DNA from: Mycolicibacterium rhodesiae NBB3 | Lineage (GTDB): Bacteria > Actinomycetota > Actinomycetes > Mycobacteriales > Mycobacteriaceae | Assembly: GCF_000230895.2 (NCBI RefSeq) | Contig: NC_016604.1 | Span: forward strand, 248,001 to 312,000 | DNA: 64,000 nt | Direction: 5' to 3' | In this document: positions 19,051-28,639 of the stretch, piece by piece | Position numbering within the stretch: position 1 is the first letter of the stretch | Layout of the letters: the number at the start of each line of letters is the position of its first letter | The notes under the pieces: model-generated | Database searches by the model: none | The model's input: the letters and a program-made list of their open reading frames with translations, nothing else | What the model was told of the DNA's origin: nothing | Program-made: the position numbers and the translations under genes

Positions 19051-19832
19051 GCGCCGCATCCGCCTCGCCTGCCATCGAACTCGACGATCTGCGGATCGAT
19101 CGTGGCGGCCACACCGTCATCGACAGCATCAGCCTCTCGATCCCGACCGGCATCATCACCGGGCTGCTCGGGCCCTCGGGCTGCGGAAAGACGACGCTGA
19201 TGCGCGCTCTGGTCGGAGCCCAGAAGATCACCGCCGGTTCGGCCGCGGTGTTCGGCGAGCCCGCCGGCGCGCGAAGCCTGCGGCGGCGGATCGGCTACGT
19301 CACCCAGTCACCGAGCATCTACCCGGACCTGACCACGGTCGAGAATGTGCGCTACTTCGCCAGGCTGTACGGGGTGAGCAGAGACCGGGTGCGCGAGGTC
19401 GTGGAGGCTGTCGGGCTGGCCGGCAAGAAGACGGAGCTGGCCGGAAATCTGTCCGGCGGACAGCAGGGACGCGTCTCGCTCGCGTGCGCTCTCGTCTGCG
19501 ACCCCGACCTGCTCATCCTCGACGAGCCGACAGTCGGACTCGACCCGGTCCTGCGCGTCGAGCTGTGGGAACAGTTCGCCGCACTGGCAAGTCGCGGCAA
19601 GACGCTGATGATCTCCAGCCACGCCATGGACGAGGCGCGCAACTGCGCCGAACTGATCCTGATGCGTGAAGGAGCAATCCTCGCCCACGCCGCCCCGGCC
19701 GACATCATGCGTCAGACCGATTGCCTGGATCTCGAATCCGCCTTCCTGTCGTTGATTCGTCACGACGGCGCCGACCGGACTCCCAGCGATCCGAACCCGA
19801 CTCACGACCTCATCCCGGAGCCCATGCCATGA
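19047..19832 (+). CDS. ABC transporter ATP-binding protein (exporter)
   Basis: ATPase of 261 aa with Walker A GPSGCGKTT, Q-loop YVTQSPSIYPDLTT, signature LSGGQQGR, Walker B LLILDEPT and switch His in SSHAMDEA. It belongs to the CcmA/DrrA-like class that pairs with ABC-2 permeases. The start overlaps the FAAL stop and the stop overlaps the permease start, both by 4 bp. As part of the cluster it most likely energises export of the product, and it may provide self-protection. Confidence 0.93.
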   Translation: MSAASASPAIELDDLRIDRGGHTVIDSISLSIPTGIITGLLGPSGCGKTTLMRALVGAQKITAGSAAVFGEPAGARSLRRRIGYVTQSPSIYPDLTTVENVRYFARLYGVSRDRVREVVEAVGLAGKKTELAGNLSGGQQGRVSLACALVCDPDLLILDEPTVGLDPVLRVELWEQFAALASRGKTLMISSHAMDEARNCAELILMREGAILAHAAPADIMRQTDCLDLESAFLSLIRHDGADRTPSDPNPTHDLIPEPMP

Positions 19833-20584
19833 ACCCGAACATCCTTGTCGGCACCACCGCGCGCATCCTGACCCAGCTGCGTCGTGACCGGCGCACCGTG
19901 CACATGATCCTCGTGGTCCCCGCGCTGTTGACGGTGCTGTTCTACTTCACACTCTCGCTTCAGGCAGTCGGTCCTGACGGCCGCACACCGTTCGACCACC
20001 TGGGCATCCTCCAACTCGGCGTGCTGCCGTGCGCGGTGATGTTCCCCATCACCGCGATCACGATGCGCCGCGAACGTTCCAGCGGCACACTCGATCGGCT
20101 GTTCGCGACGCCTATGACCAAGCTGGAGCTGCTGGCCGGCTACGGCGGCGCGTTCTCCCTCGCTGCGGTGGCCCAGGCCGTGATCGTCACGCTCGTCGCG
20201 TACCACGTGACGGACCTGCAGACCGCTGGCAGCGCGCTGCTGGTGGCGTTGGTCTGTGTTCTCAACGCGATTCTCGGTGTCTCGCTTGGGCTTTTCTTCA
20301 GCGCCTTTGCTCAGACCGAATTCCAGGCGGTTCAGTTCGCACCGATCGTGCTGGTGCCCCAGCTGTTCATGGCCGGGGTGTTCACCCCCCGCGAGGACAT
20401 GCCCGGATGGCTGCAGTCGGTCAGCGACGTGCTGCCGCTGACGTATTCCGTCGAGGCGCTCAAGCAGATCAGCACCCACGCCGAAGCGACGCCCCGGATG
20501 TGGCGCGACATGGCCATCATCGCCGCCTTCATCGTCGCCGCGCTGCTGGGCGGCGCCGCCACGCTGCGCCGACGCACCCCCTGA
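19829..20584 (+). CDS. ABC-2 type transporter permease
   Basis: Integral membrane protein of 251 aa with six hydrophobic helices, typical of ABC-2 exporters. Recognisable features are the N-terminal cytoplasmic RRDRRTVHMILVVPALL entry helix, the RRERSSGTLDRLFATPMTKLE loop and the FTPREDMPGWLQSVSDVLPLTYSVEA segment near the C-terminus, all usual in drug or lipid exporters. The start is the ATG at 19829 that overlaps the ATPase stop by 4 bp; the longer ORF upstream is a shadow. It forms a two-gene exporter with the preceding ATPase. Confidence 0.93.
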   Translation: MNPNILVGTTARILTQLRRDRRTVHMILVVPALLTVLFYFTLSLQAVGPDGRTPFDHLGILQLGVLPCAVMFPITAITMRRERSSGTLDRLFATPMTKLELLAGYGGAFSLAAVAQAVIVTLVAYHVTDLQTAGSALLVALVCVLNAILGVSLGLFFSAFAQTEFQAVQFAPIVLVPQLFMAGVFTPREDMPGWLQSVSDVLPLTYSVEALKQISTHAEATPRMWRDMAIIAAFIVAALLGGAATLRRRTP

Positions 20585-20617
20585 AACCGACTGCCGCACA
20601 ACGAGGAGACCCGCGAC

Positions 20618-21400
20618 ATGTACAGCTTTCCCCACGACGGCATCACCGTCACCGTCCAGCCGGCGCAGCCGGGCGGCCACACGGTGGTGCTCGTCAACGG
20701 ACTGTTCGGCGGCGGATGGACGTGGGAACCGGTCGTCACCGCACTGACCGCACGCGGACACGGTGTCGTCGTCACCACGGAACCGCTCGCCGCGCACGCG
20801 ACCTCCGAAGAGATTCCCGCACTGCTGCAGAGCATCTCGTTGCTCATCGACACCCTGCCGGATCCCGCGCCGGTCCTGTGCGGCAACTCTCTCGGCGGCC
20901 TGGTCGCGATGGAATTGGCGGCCGCCGATCCATCCCGCTGGTCCGGCGTCGTCCTCACCGGAGCACCCGGTCTCGGCGACGAACAGGACGCGGCAAGCTT
21001 CGGTTCCGCATTGCGCACACCGTCGCTGCGGCTCGGATACGTTCTCGCCGAACGGCTCATCCACAAAAAGGAACTCGTCACCGCTGAACTGGTCGACCGC
21101 TGCACCCAGGCGCTGACGCCTCGCATCATGCTCCGCGCCGGCCGTGCACTGCGCGCGACGAAGGGTTACGACGCCCGGCCGTTGTTCGATCGCATCGATT
21201 GCCCGGTGCTCTTGCTGTGCGGGGCGCGCGACGAGATCAGTCCCCTGGAGAAATGGCGCGATGCCGCGACGTCGTTTCCCGACGCGGAGTTCGTCGAGAT
21301 CCCCGACTCCGGCCACTCGCCGATGCTGGAAGAGCCGGAGGTATTCGTCAGTGCGTTACTCGACTGGCTCGACGCCCTTCCTGCGCCCGAAACCCAATAA
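20618..21400 (+). CDS. Alpha/beta hydrolase
   Basis: Serine hydrolase of 260 aa. The oxyanion region is LVNGLFGGGWTW, the nucleophile elbow GNSLGG, the acid loop GARDEISP and the catalytic His in DSGHSPM. The ATG is preceded by GAGGAGA. It lies between the exporter and the third ACP gene, so it may release, hydrolyse or cyclise the polyketide-extended chain. Unlike the hydrolase at the end of the leftward arm, its elbow is canonical. Which of the two releases the final product cannot be told from sequence. Confidence 0.88.
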   Translation: MYSFPHDGITVTVQPAQPGGHTVVLVNGLFGGGWTWEPVVTALTARGHGVVVTTEPLAAHATSEEIPALLQSISLLIDTLPDPAPVLCGNSLGGLVAMELAAADPSRWSGVVLTGAPGLGDEQDAASFGSALRTPSLRLGYVLAERLIHKKELVTAELVDRCTQALTPRIMLRAGRALRATKGYDARPLFDRIDCPVLLLCGARDEISPLEKWRDAATSFPDAEFVEIPDSGHSPMLEEPEVFVSALLDWLDALPAPETQ

Positions 21401-21425
21401 CCCCAACCACACTGAAGGAACCACC

Positions 21426-21683
21426 ATGGAAACCAAAGCTCTCATCCAGCTCGATCTGGTCGACTGGCTGATCGACCGCGTCGCGGCGTACCTGAACGCC
21501 GATCCCGACACCATCGAGACCGACAAGCCGTTCGGCGACTACGGCCTGGACTCGGTGTTCGCGCTCAGCCTGTGCACCGACCTGGAATACGAATTCAGAA
21601 TCCTCGCCGAACCCACCCTCGCGTGGGACTACCCGACCATCGACGACATGGCCGGGCATCTGACCGAGGATCTGGGGGTCTGA
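21426..21683 (+). CDS. Acyl carrier protein 3
   Basis: Carrier protein of 85 aa with the phosphopantetheine Ser in DYGLDSVFALSL. It starts at the ATG at 21426 after an AAGGA site, and ends 2 bp before the PKS start. Immediate linkage to the PKS suggests it donates a starter acyl chain to the ketosynthase or accepts a product from it. With the carrier domain inside the PKS the cluster holds four carrier sites. Confidence 0.9.
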   Translation: METKALIQLDLVDWLIDRVAAYLNADPDTIETDKPFGDYGLDSVFALSLCTDLEYEFRILAEPTLAWDYPTIDDMAGHLTEDLGV

Positions 21684-21685
21684 CG

Positions 21686-24619
21686 ATGAGCGAAATCGCC
21701 GTCGTCGGCATCGATTGCCGGTTGCCCGGGGCCCCCGACACCCATGCGCTCTGGCAGTTGCTGATGAACGGCGACGTCGCCAACAGGGTCGTCCCCGCCG
21801 AACGATGGGACGTCGATCGCGTCCACAGCGATCAGCTCCGACCGGGCACCATGAACACCCGGTTCGCCCACTTCATCGACGACGTCGACCTTTTCGACCA
21901 CGAGTTCTTCGGCATCTCACCCGTCGAGGCCGCCGCTCTCGACCCACAGCAACGCCTCGTCCTGCAATCGGCATGGCGCGCCATCGAAGACGCGGGGCTC
22001 GATCCACGCGCTCTGGCGGGCACAGACGCAGGCGTGTTCGTCGGGATGATGGCGAGCGAGTGGGGCGCCATGAACATGATCGACTACCCGAACCTCACCC
22101 CGCAGCGCGGCATGGGCTCCGGCCACGCCATGGTGGCCAACCGGGTGTCGTACCACCTCAACCTGACCGGTCCCAGCGTCAGCGTCGACACCGCGTGCTC
22201 GTCGTCGCTGACTGCGGTCCACCTCGGTTGCCAAGCCCTCACCTGCGGTGACACCGACCTTGTCGTCGCCGCGGGAGTCAACCTCATGCTGAGCCCGGGC
22301 CTCTCGGTGTTCTACACCCAGGCCGGGCTGTCCGCGCCCGACGGACGGTGCAAACCGTTCAGCGCCGACGCCGACGGGATCGGACGCGGCGAGGGTGTCG
22401 GCACCGTCATACTCCGCCGACTCAGCGATGCGATCGCCGACCGCCAGCCCATTTATTCGGTCATCACCGGGAGCGCCACCAACCAGGACGGCAAGAGCAG
22501 CGGCATCACCGCGCCCAACCGGTGGGCACAGTCCAAGGTCATGCAGCGTGCACTCGATCGGGCCGGCGTCGCCGCCGCCGACGTCACGTTCGTCGAAGCA
22601 CACGGCACCGGAACCGTACTGGGCGACATGATCGAGGCGAACGCGCTCGGCGACCTGCACCGCACGGGACGCAACCGGCCGTGCCTGATCGGCTCGATCA
22701 AAGGCAACATCGGGCACACCGAAGGCACAGCGGGTATCGCGGCGCTCATCAAGACCAGCCTGGCGCTTTCCCACCGTGTGCTGCCGCCGACAGTGGCGCC
22801 GGCAGGGTCCAATCCGGCGCTGCGCCTGGAACAGCAGGGTCTTGCGCTGGCCACCAACGCAATCGAGCTCGGCGACGAACCGGTTACCGCGGGCGTCAGC
22901 TCGTACGGGCTCGGCGGCAGCAACGTCCATGTCATCATGACCAGCCCACCCGCCGCCGCCGTGCGACCCGCAGACGGCCACAACCGAGTCGGCGTGATCA
23001 CCATTTCCGCTCACTCCCCGAATGCGCTGCGCCGCAACGCTGCGGCCTTCGCGGACGCCCTCGACGCGACCGACGACGTCGATGTCGCGGCGTTCTGCTA
23101 CAGCACCAACCGGGTCAAGAGCTCACTCAAACACCGCTTCGCTGCGGCCGGTACGCGCACCGAACTCATCCGCGCACTGCACGCCTACGCCGACGCAGCG
23201 CCTGCCGAGGAGCCGTCGCGTGGCCGCCCGGGCCGTCTGCGCGTCGGGTTACTGTGCACCGGTCAGGGTGCGCAATACCCAGGCATGACCCGGGAGCTCT
23301 ACGAGACCTGCCCCCCATACCGGGCACACCTGGCGCGCGCGGCCGCCGCGGTCGATGCCACCCTCGACACCCCGAGCGGTCTGCTGAACCTGATGTTCTC
23401 CGACGACTCGGCCATTCACCAGACCCAGTACGCCCAGCCGGCGCTGTTCGCCGTGTCCTATGCCCTCGGCGCCGCGCTGCTCGAACTCGGGGTGAAGCCG
23501 GCTTTCCTTGTGGGACACAGTGTCGGCGAGTTCGCCGCCGCGGCGCTCGCCGAGGTCCTGACCCTCGACGAAGCGGCACGACTCGTTGTCGCGCGCGGCC
23601 ATGTGATGCAACAGCTATCTGGCGGCGGTGCGATGACCGCTGTCGACGTCCCCGCCGACGAGGTCGCCGCCCTGGTGGCAGCCAATCCGTCGTGCGGCCT
23701 CGCCGCGGTGAACGGGCCGCGGTCGACCGTCGTGTCCGGTCCCGCAGAGGCCGTCGATCGCATCACCGGCCAGCTGGTCGCGCGCGGGGCGAAAGCCAGC
23801 TCGCTCACCGTTTCCCACGCGTTCCATTCCCCGCTCATGGCGCCCGCCGAGCAGGCCTTCCGCGACGCGGTGGGTGAAGTTTTCCCGCGCAAGGCAACGA
23901 TCCCGCTCGTCTCCACTCTGCACGGCCGGGTCATCGACGGCACGGAGATGGACGCGGACTACTGGGCCGCGCAGATCACCTCGCCCGTCCTGTTCGCCGA
24001 CGCGATCACCGCCGCACCAGAACCCACTCACCTCATCGAATTAGGACCGCGGTCAACACTTTTGGCCCTTGCGCGTCGGTGCGGCATCGGTTCGCAGATT
24101 CGTACCCTGGCGACGTGCGCCGGACCGGACGATGACGGAGCGGGCATCGCACGGGTCGCCGCGCGGCTGTATGCCGACGGGCTGCCCACCTCGACATTCG
24201 GCAGCCTCTACGACGACGATTCGTTGACGCTGAAACGGTTGCCGCCCTATGTTTTTGGAGATGGCACCCGGTTCTGGCGCGACGCCGACATGGCCGTCTC
24301 TGCCGTGTCCGCGCCGGTCGCGTCGGCACGTCCCGATATCGACGGTGCCGCAACCACCCGCACGGATACCGTCGCCGCAAGAGTCCGTCGTGTGATTGCC
24401 GAGATCGGCGGCTACTCACCCGACGAGATCGAGCCGAACACACTTCTCAGCGAGGACCTCGGCTACGACTCACTACTGCAGTTGCGTCTCGTCGAGCAGC
24501 TGCGCACCGAGTACCCGGAATTGGAAGACGCATCCATCCGCGACCTGGCGCTGACGATCAAGGACGTCGGCGATGTGGTGCGCTATGTCGAGGACCGCTT
24601 GGTCAACGCGACCGCTTGA
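21686..24619 (+). CDS. Type I polyketide synthase, single module KS-AT-ACP
   Basis: Modular PKS of 977 aa. The KS (about residues 1-425) has the active-site Cys at 171 in DTACSSS and His at 306 (EAHGTGT) and 344 (GNIGHTEG). The AT (about 530-830) has Ser 612 in GHSVGE and the HAFH motif at 711-714, which points to malonyl-CoA. The ACP Ser is near residue 929 in LGYDSL. There is no KR, DH, ER or TE domain, so one round would leave a beta-keto thioester. No docking domain is obvious: the protein begins directly with EIAVVGIDCRLPG. It is the last gene of the rightward arm and overlaps the convergent deacetylase gene by 17 bp. Confidence 0.94.
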   Translation: MSEIAVVGIDCRLPGAPDTHALWQLLMNGDVANRVVPAERWDVDRVHSDQLRPGTMNTRFAHFIDDVDLFDHEFFGISPVEAAALDPQQRLVLQSAWRAIEDAGLDPRALAGTDAGVFVGMMASEWGAMNMIDYPNLTPQRGMGSGHAMVANRVSYHLNLTGPSVSVDTACSSSLTAVHLGCQALTCGDTDLVVAAGVNLMLSPGLSVFYTQAGLSAPDGRCKPFSADADGIGRGEGVGTVILRRLSDAIADRQPIYSVITGSATNQDGKSSGITAPNRWAQSKVMQRALDRAGVAAADVTFVEAHGTGTVLGDMIEANALGDLHRTGRNRPCLIGSIKGNIGHTEGTAGIAALIKTSLALSHRVLPPTVAPAGSNPALRLEQQGLALATNAIELGDEPVTAGVSSYGLGGSNVHVIMTSPPAAAVRPADGHNRVGVITISAHSPNALRRNAAAFADALDATDDVDVAAFCYSTNRVKSSLKHRFAAAGTRTELIRALHAYADAAPAEEPSRGRPGRLRVGLLCTGQGAQYPGMTRELYETCPPYRAHLARAAAAVDATLDTPSGLLNLMFSDDSAIHQTQYAQPALFAVSYALGAALLELGVKPAFLVGHSVGEFAAAALAEVLTLDEAARLVVARGHVMQQLSGGGAMTAVDVPADEVAALVAANPSCGLAAVNGPRSTVVSGPAEAVDRITGQLVARGAKASSLTVSHAFHSPLMAPAEQAFRDAVGEVFPRKATIPLVSTLHGRVIDGTEMDADYWAAQITSPVLFADAITAAPEPTHLIELGPRSTLLALARRCGIGSQIRTLATCAGPDDDGAGIARVAARLYADGLPTSTFGSLYDDDSLTLKRLPPYVFGDGTRFWRDADMAVSAVSAPVASARPDIDGAATTRTDTVAARVRRVIAEIGGYSPDEIEPNTLLSEDLGYDSLLQLRLVEQLRTEYPELEDASIRDLALTIKDVGDVVRYVEDRLVNATA

Positions 24620-25286
24620 GGATGAACTCGACGGTGCGCCGGCCCTCGAAGGCTGGATGAGGCTTGGTACCCCGCTCGATCTGCACGCGAGCCTGCACCG
24701 CGACGGGCGTGTCCGGATCGAGAACGGAGAGATAGACCTGGTGCGCGGTGAGCGCCTCGATCGCCTGCTCGACGAACCCGTCGTCGACCGTTTCACCGTG
24801 CGTCCCGTCGGGACCACATTCGAAGAACCACATTGGTGCGCGCCCAAGCGAATCCACGGCTCCCGCGACAGCATTCGAAAACTCGATGTGGTCTCGCTGG
24901 TTGGGCGCACCCGGCGCCCATTCCGGTCCGCTGTACAACGTGATCACAACGTCGGGCGCCAAGTCGGTGATGACCTGGGCGATCTTCGCGCGCAGCTCGG
25001 GGGTGTTGAAGATCTTGCTGTCGGGGAAGTCCCAGAACTCCACGTGGTCCACGCCCACTATGGCGGCCGATCTGCGCTGCTCACGTTCGCGCAGAGGGCC
25101 CGCTTCTTCTGGCGCCATGCCTTCGATGCCGACTTCGCCTCGGCACGCCAACGCGTAACGCACGGTCTTGCCTGCCGCAGTCCACTTGGCGACCGCAGCG
25201 GCTACCCCGTACTCGGGATCGTCGGGGTGGGGCACCAGAACCAGTGCGCTGTCCCAGTCGGACGGAAAAACCTGAAGCTCGGCCAC
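24603..25286 (-). CDS. PIG-L / LmbE-family deacetylase
   Basis: Zinc-dependent N-deacetylase family protein of 227 aa, the family of MshB, Mca and LmbE. The metal motif is PHPDDPEYG near residue 19, and the second region has APNQRDHIE. The start is a GTG 5 bp after the TetR stop, so it is probably cotranscribed with that regulator. The 3' end overlaps the PKS 3' end by 17 bp on the opposite strand. It marks the right border of the biosynthetic cluster; membership in the cluster is uncertain because the strand and partner are different. The substrate is unknown. Confidence 0.85.
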   Translation of the reverse strand: MAELQVFPSDWDSALVLVPHPDDPEYGVAAAVAKWTAAGKTVRYALACRGEVGIEGMAPEEAGPLREREQRRSAAIVGVDHVEFWDFPDSKIFNTPELRAKIAQVITDLAPDVVITLYSGPEWAPGAPNQRDHIEFSNAVAGAVDSLGRAPMWFFECGPDGTHGETVDDGFVEQAIEALTAHQVYLSVLDPDTPVAVQARVQIERGTKPHPAFEGRRTVEFILKRSR

Positions 25287-25291
25287 GGGTC

Positions 25292-25894
25292 CTATGCGAT
25301 CACACCATGGACGACGATGGCGGTGGTCTGGTCGACCCAGGCGGCCCCGAGCGGGTCGTCAGGCCACAACAACATCCGCAGCAGGGTCGCGCCGCCGATG
25401 ACTTCGACGAGTCTGTTCGGGTCGATGTCGGCATGCACCTCGCCGCGGGCGACCGCGTCGGCCAGTCGGGTACGCACCGCGACGAACACGTCGGCGAAGC
25501 GCTCCCTCACACGGGCATTCAGCTCCGCGTCGGCAGTCATGTCCGAGATCAAACCGGGCAGCGCCGCGCGCACCAGCGGGCTGGTGAACACCTCGCGGGC
25601 GGCGTCGATCATCGCGCGAATGTCGGCCTTGATGTCGCCCGGCGGCGTCTCGATTGCCGTGGGCGCGGCGGGAAATGCGGCCTCGTGCACCAGTTCGGCC
25701 TTGCTGGACCACCGGCGGTACAACGCCGTCTTGGTAGTGCCCGCCCGGTCGGCGACCGCGGCCATCGTGAGGTTGCTATAGCCGATTTCCACCAACAACT
25801 CGGCGGTCGCGCGGAGAATGGCAGCGTCAATGCGTGGATCCCGAGGGCGCCCGGCGCCTGGGGTCTTGTCAACGACCGACGGGTCTGCTTTCAT
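25292..25894 (-). CDS. TetR-family transcriptional regulator (Rv3167c-like)
   Basis: Regulator of 200 aa. The N-terminal helix-turn-helix reads AAILRATAELLVEIGY ... MAAVADRAGTTKTALYRRW, followed by a ligand-binding helical domain. The ORF opens 110 codons further upstream in antisense to the next gene; the ATG at 25894 gives the normal TetR start. It is divergent from the phosphotransferase-like gene across 46 bp. In M. tuberculosis, Rv3167c is a TetR regulator divergent from Rv3168, so this looks like the orthologous arrangement. It probably represses itself and the divergent gene. Confidence 0.9.
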   Translation of the reverse strand: MKADPSVVDKTPGAGRPRDPRIDAAILRATAELLVEIGYSNLTMAAVADRAGTTKTALYRRWSSKAELVHEAAFPAAPTAIETPPGDIKADIRAMIDAAREVFTSPLVRAALPGLISDMTADAELNARVRERFADVFVAVRTRLADAVARGEVHADIDPNRLVEVIGGATLLRMLLWPDDPLGAAWVDQTTAIVVHGVIA

Positions 25895-27073
<1,179 letters not shown>

Positions 27074-27074
<1 letters not shown>

Positions 27075-28186
27075 TGCTCGGCCCCACCGACGAATTCCCC
27101 ATTCACCAGATACCGCAACCCATTTCGTGGCCGGGTTCCTCCGATCGCAACTTCTATGACCGCGCCTACTACAACGCTCACGACCGCACGGGCGACATCT
27201 TCCTGATCACCGGCATCGGGTACTACCCCAATCTCGGGGTCAAGGACGCGTTCGTGCTCGCACGCCGCGGCGACACTCAGACCGCGGTCCACCTGAGCGA
27301 CGGGATCGACTCCGATCGACTCAACCAGCACGTGCTGGGCTACCGCGTCGAGGTCCACGAACCGCTGCACAAGCTGCGGATCGTTCTCGAGGAGACCGAT
27401 GGCATCGCCGTCGACCTCACCTGGAACGGACTGTTCGACGTCATCCAGGAACAGCGCCACGTGCTGCGGTCGGGGACGCGCGTGACGCTGGACGCCCAGC
27501 GATTCGCCCAGGTCGGCAGCTGGGCGGGGTACATTGCCATCGACGGCGAGGAGATCAAGGTCGATCCGGACGTGTGGATCGGCAGCCGCGACCGTTCGTG
27601 GGGCATCCGTCCGATCGGCGAGCCCGAACCCGCAGGGCGGCCGGCGCATCCGCCGTTCGAGGGCATGTGGTGGCTATACGTGCCGATGGCGTTCGACGAT
27701 TTCGCGATCTGCCTGATCATCCAGGAGGAGCCCAACGGTTTCCGCAGCCTCAACGACGTCACTCGGATCTGGCGCGACGGACGCGTCGAACAGCTGGGCT
27801 GGCCGCGGGTCAAGATCCACTACACGTCGGGAACCCGGATTCCGACCGGCGCCACCATCGAGGCGACCGCGCAGGACGGCTCCCCGGTGCATTTCGACGT
27901 CGAGTCCAAGCTGCCGGTGCCGATCCACGTCGGCGGCGGCTACGGCGGCGACTCCGACTGGCTGCACGGAATGTGGAAGGGCGACAAGTTCACCGAGCGC
28001 CTGACCTATGACATGACCGACCCGGCGATCGTCGGCCGCGCCGGCTTCGGCGTCATCGACCATGTCGGCCGCGCGGTGTGCACCGAAGGCGGCAAGTCCG
28101 TCGAGGGCTGGGGTCTGTTCGAGCACGGTGCGCTGGGCCGCCACGACCCGTCGGGCTTCGCCGACTGGCTCACCGTCGCCCCGTAG
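27074..28186 (+). CDS. Conserved hypothetical protein (Rv3169-like)
   Basis: Soluble protein of 370 aa without signal peptide or membrane helix. It has no catalytic motif I can name. It is rich in Trp, Tyr and Gly and in short beta-strand patterns (SWAGYIAIDGEEIKVDP, GMWWLYVPMAF, LPVPIHVGGGYGGDSDWLHG), suggesting a large beta-barrel or lipocalin-like fold. Translational coupling to the phosphotransferase-like gene and the conserved order TetR, APH, this gene and then aofH point to the Rv3169 family. The function is unknown. Confidence 0.8.
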
Positions 28187-28604
28187 TTGGCGAATCGGGC
28201 GCGCTGACCCACCGCCGCGGTTGATTAGCGCGCCGAATTCGCGAAAAGAAGACCGGCGGCGAGCGCTTCGACGAGGCAGTAGAACCAGTTGGGATAGAGG
28301 CAGTTCGATCGTCTCGACCTTCCAGCACCGCCGACACCAGCCGACCGAACGCCATCCCGGCCAGCGCGGCGCCTACGGTGACGACGATGCCCGTGCGGAT
28401 GTCGTCAGCGGCAACCGCCGCGTACCCCAACACTCCCGCGATCGCGAGTCCGAAACCGCCGTAGACCGCGCGGACCTCCGATCGTGCCGGCGCTCCGCCG
28501 AGCGTGATGCCGAACGGGCGGATGATCGCCGCGGGCGCGGCCAGCGCGTAGCAGCCCATTCCCGCGAAGAACACGCCGATTACGGCGATGACCGCGATCG
28601 TCAA
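28170..28604 (-). CDS. Small integral membrane protein (DUF4345-like)
   Basis: Membrane protein of 144 aa with four predicted helices in the first 105 residues, starting IAVIAVIGVFFAGMGCYALAA. An ORF is open to 28685, but the TTG at 28604 is preceded by a perfect AGGAGG (minus strand, 28610-28615) and places the first helix at the N-terminus. The pattern GxxxARSEVRAVYGGFGLA fits small DUF4345-type proteins. The tail after residue 108 is hydrophilic and basic. The gene is divergent from an AraC regulator 35 bp away and overlaps the end of the convergent Rv3169-like gene by 17 bp. Confidence 0.72.
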   Translation of the reverse strand: MTIAVIAVIGVFFAGMGCYALAAPAAIIRPFGITLGGAPARSEVRAVYGGFGLAIAGVLGYAAVAADDIRTGIVVTVGAALAGMAFGRLVSAVLEGRDDRTASIPTGSTASSKRSPPVFFSRIRRANQPRRWVSAPDSPTTGRR

Positions 28605-28639
28605 GGTAGCCTCCTGTGCGGTTGACGTAGGAGGACAGC

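Noticed and set aside
19802..21316. 504-aa minus-strand ORF opposite the exporter permease and hydrolase
   Set aside because: Shadow of two well-motifed plus-strand genes.
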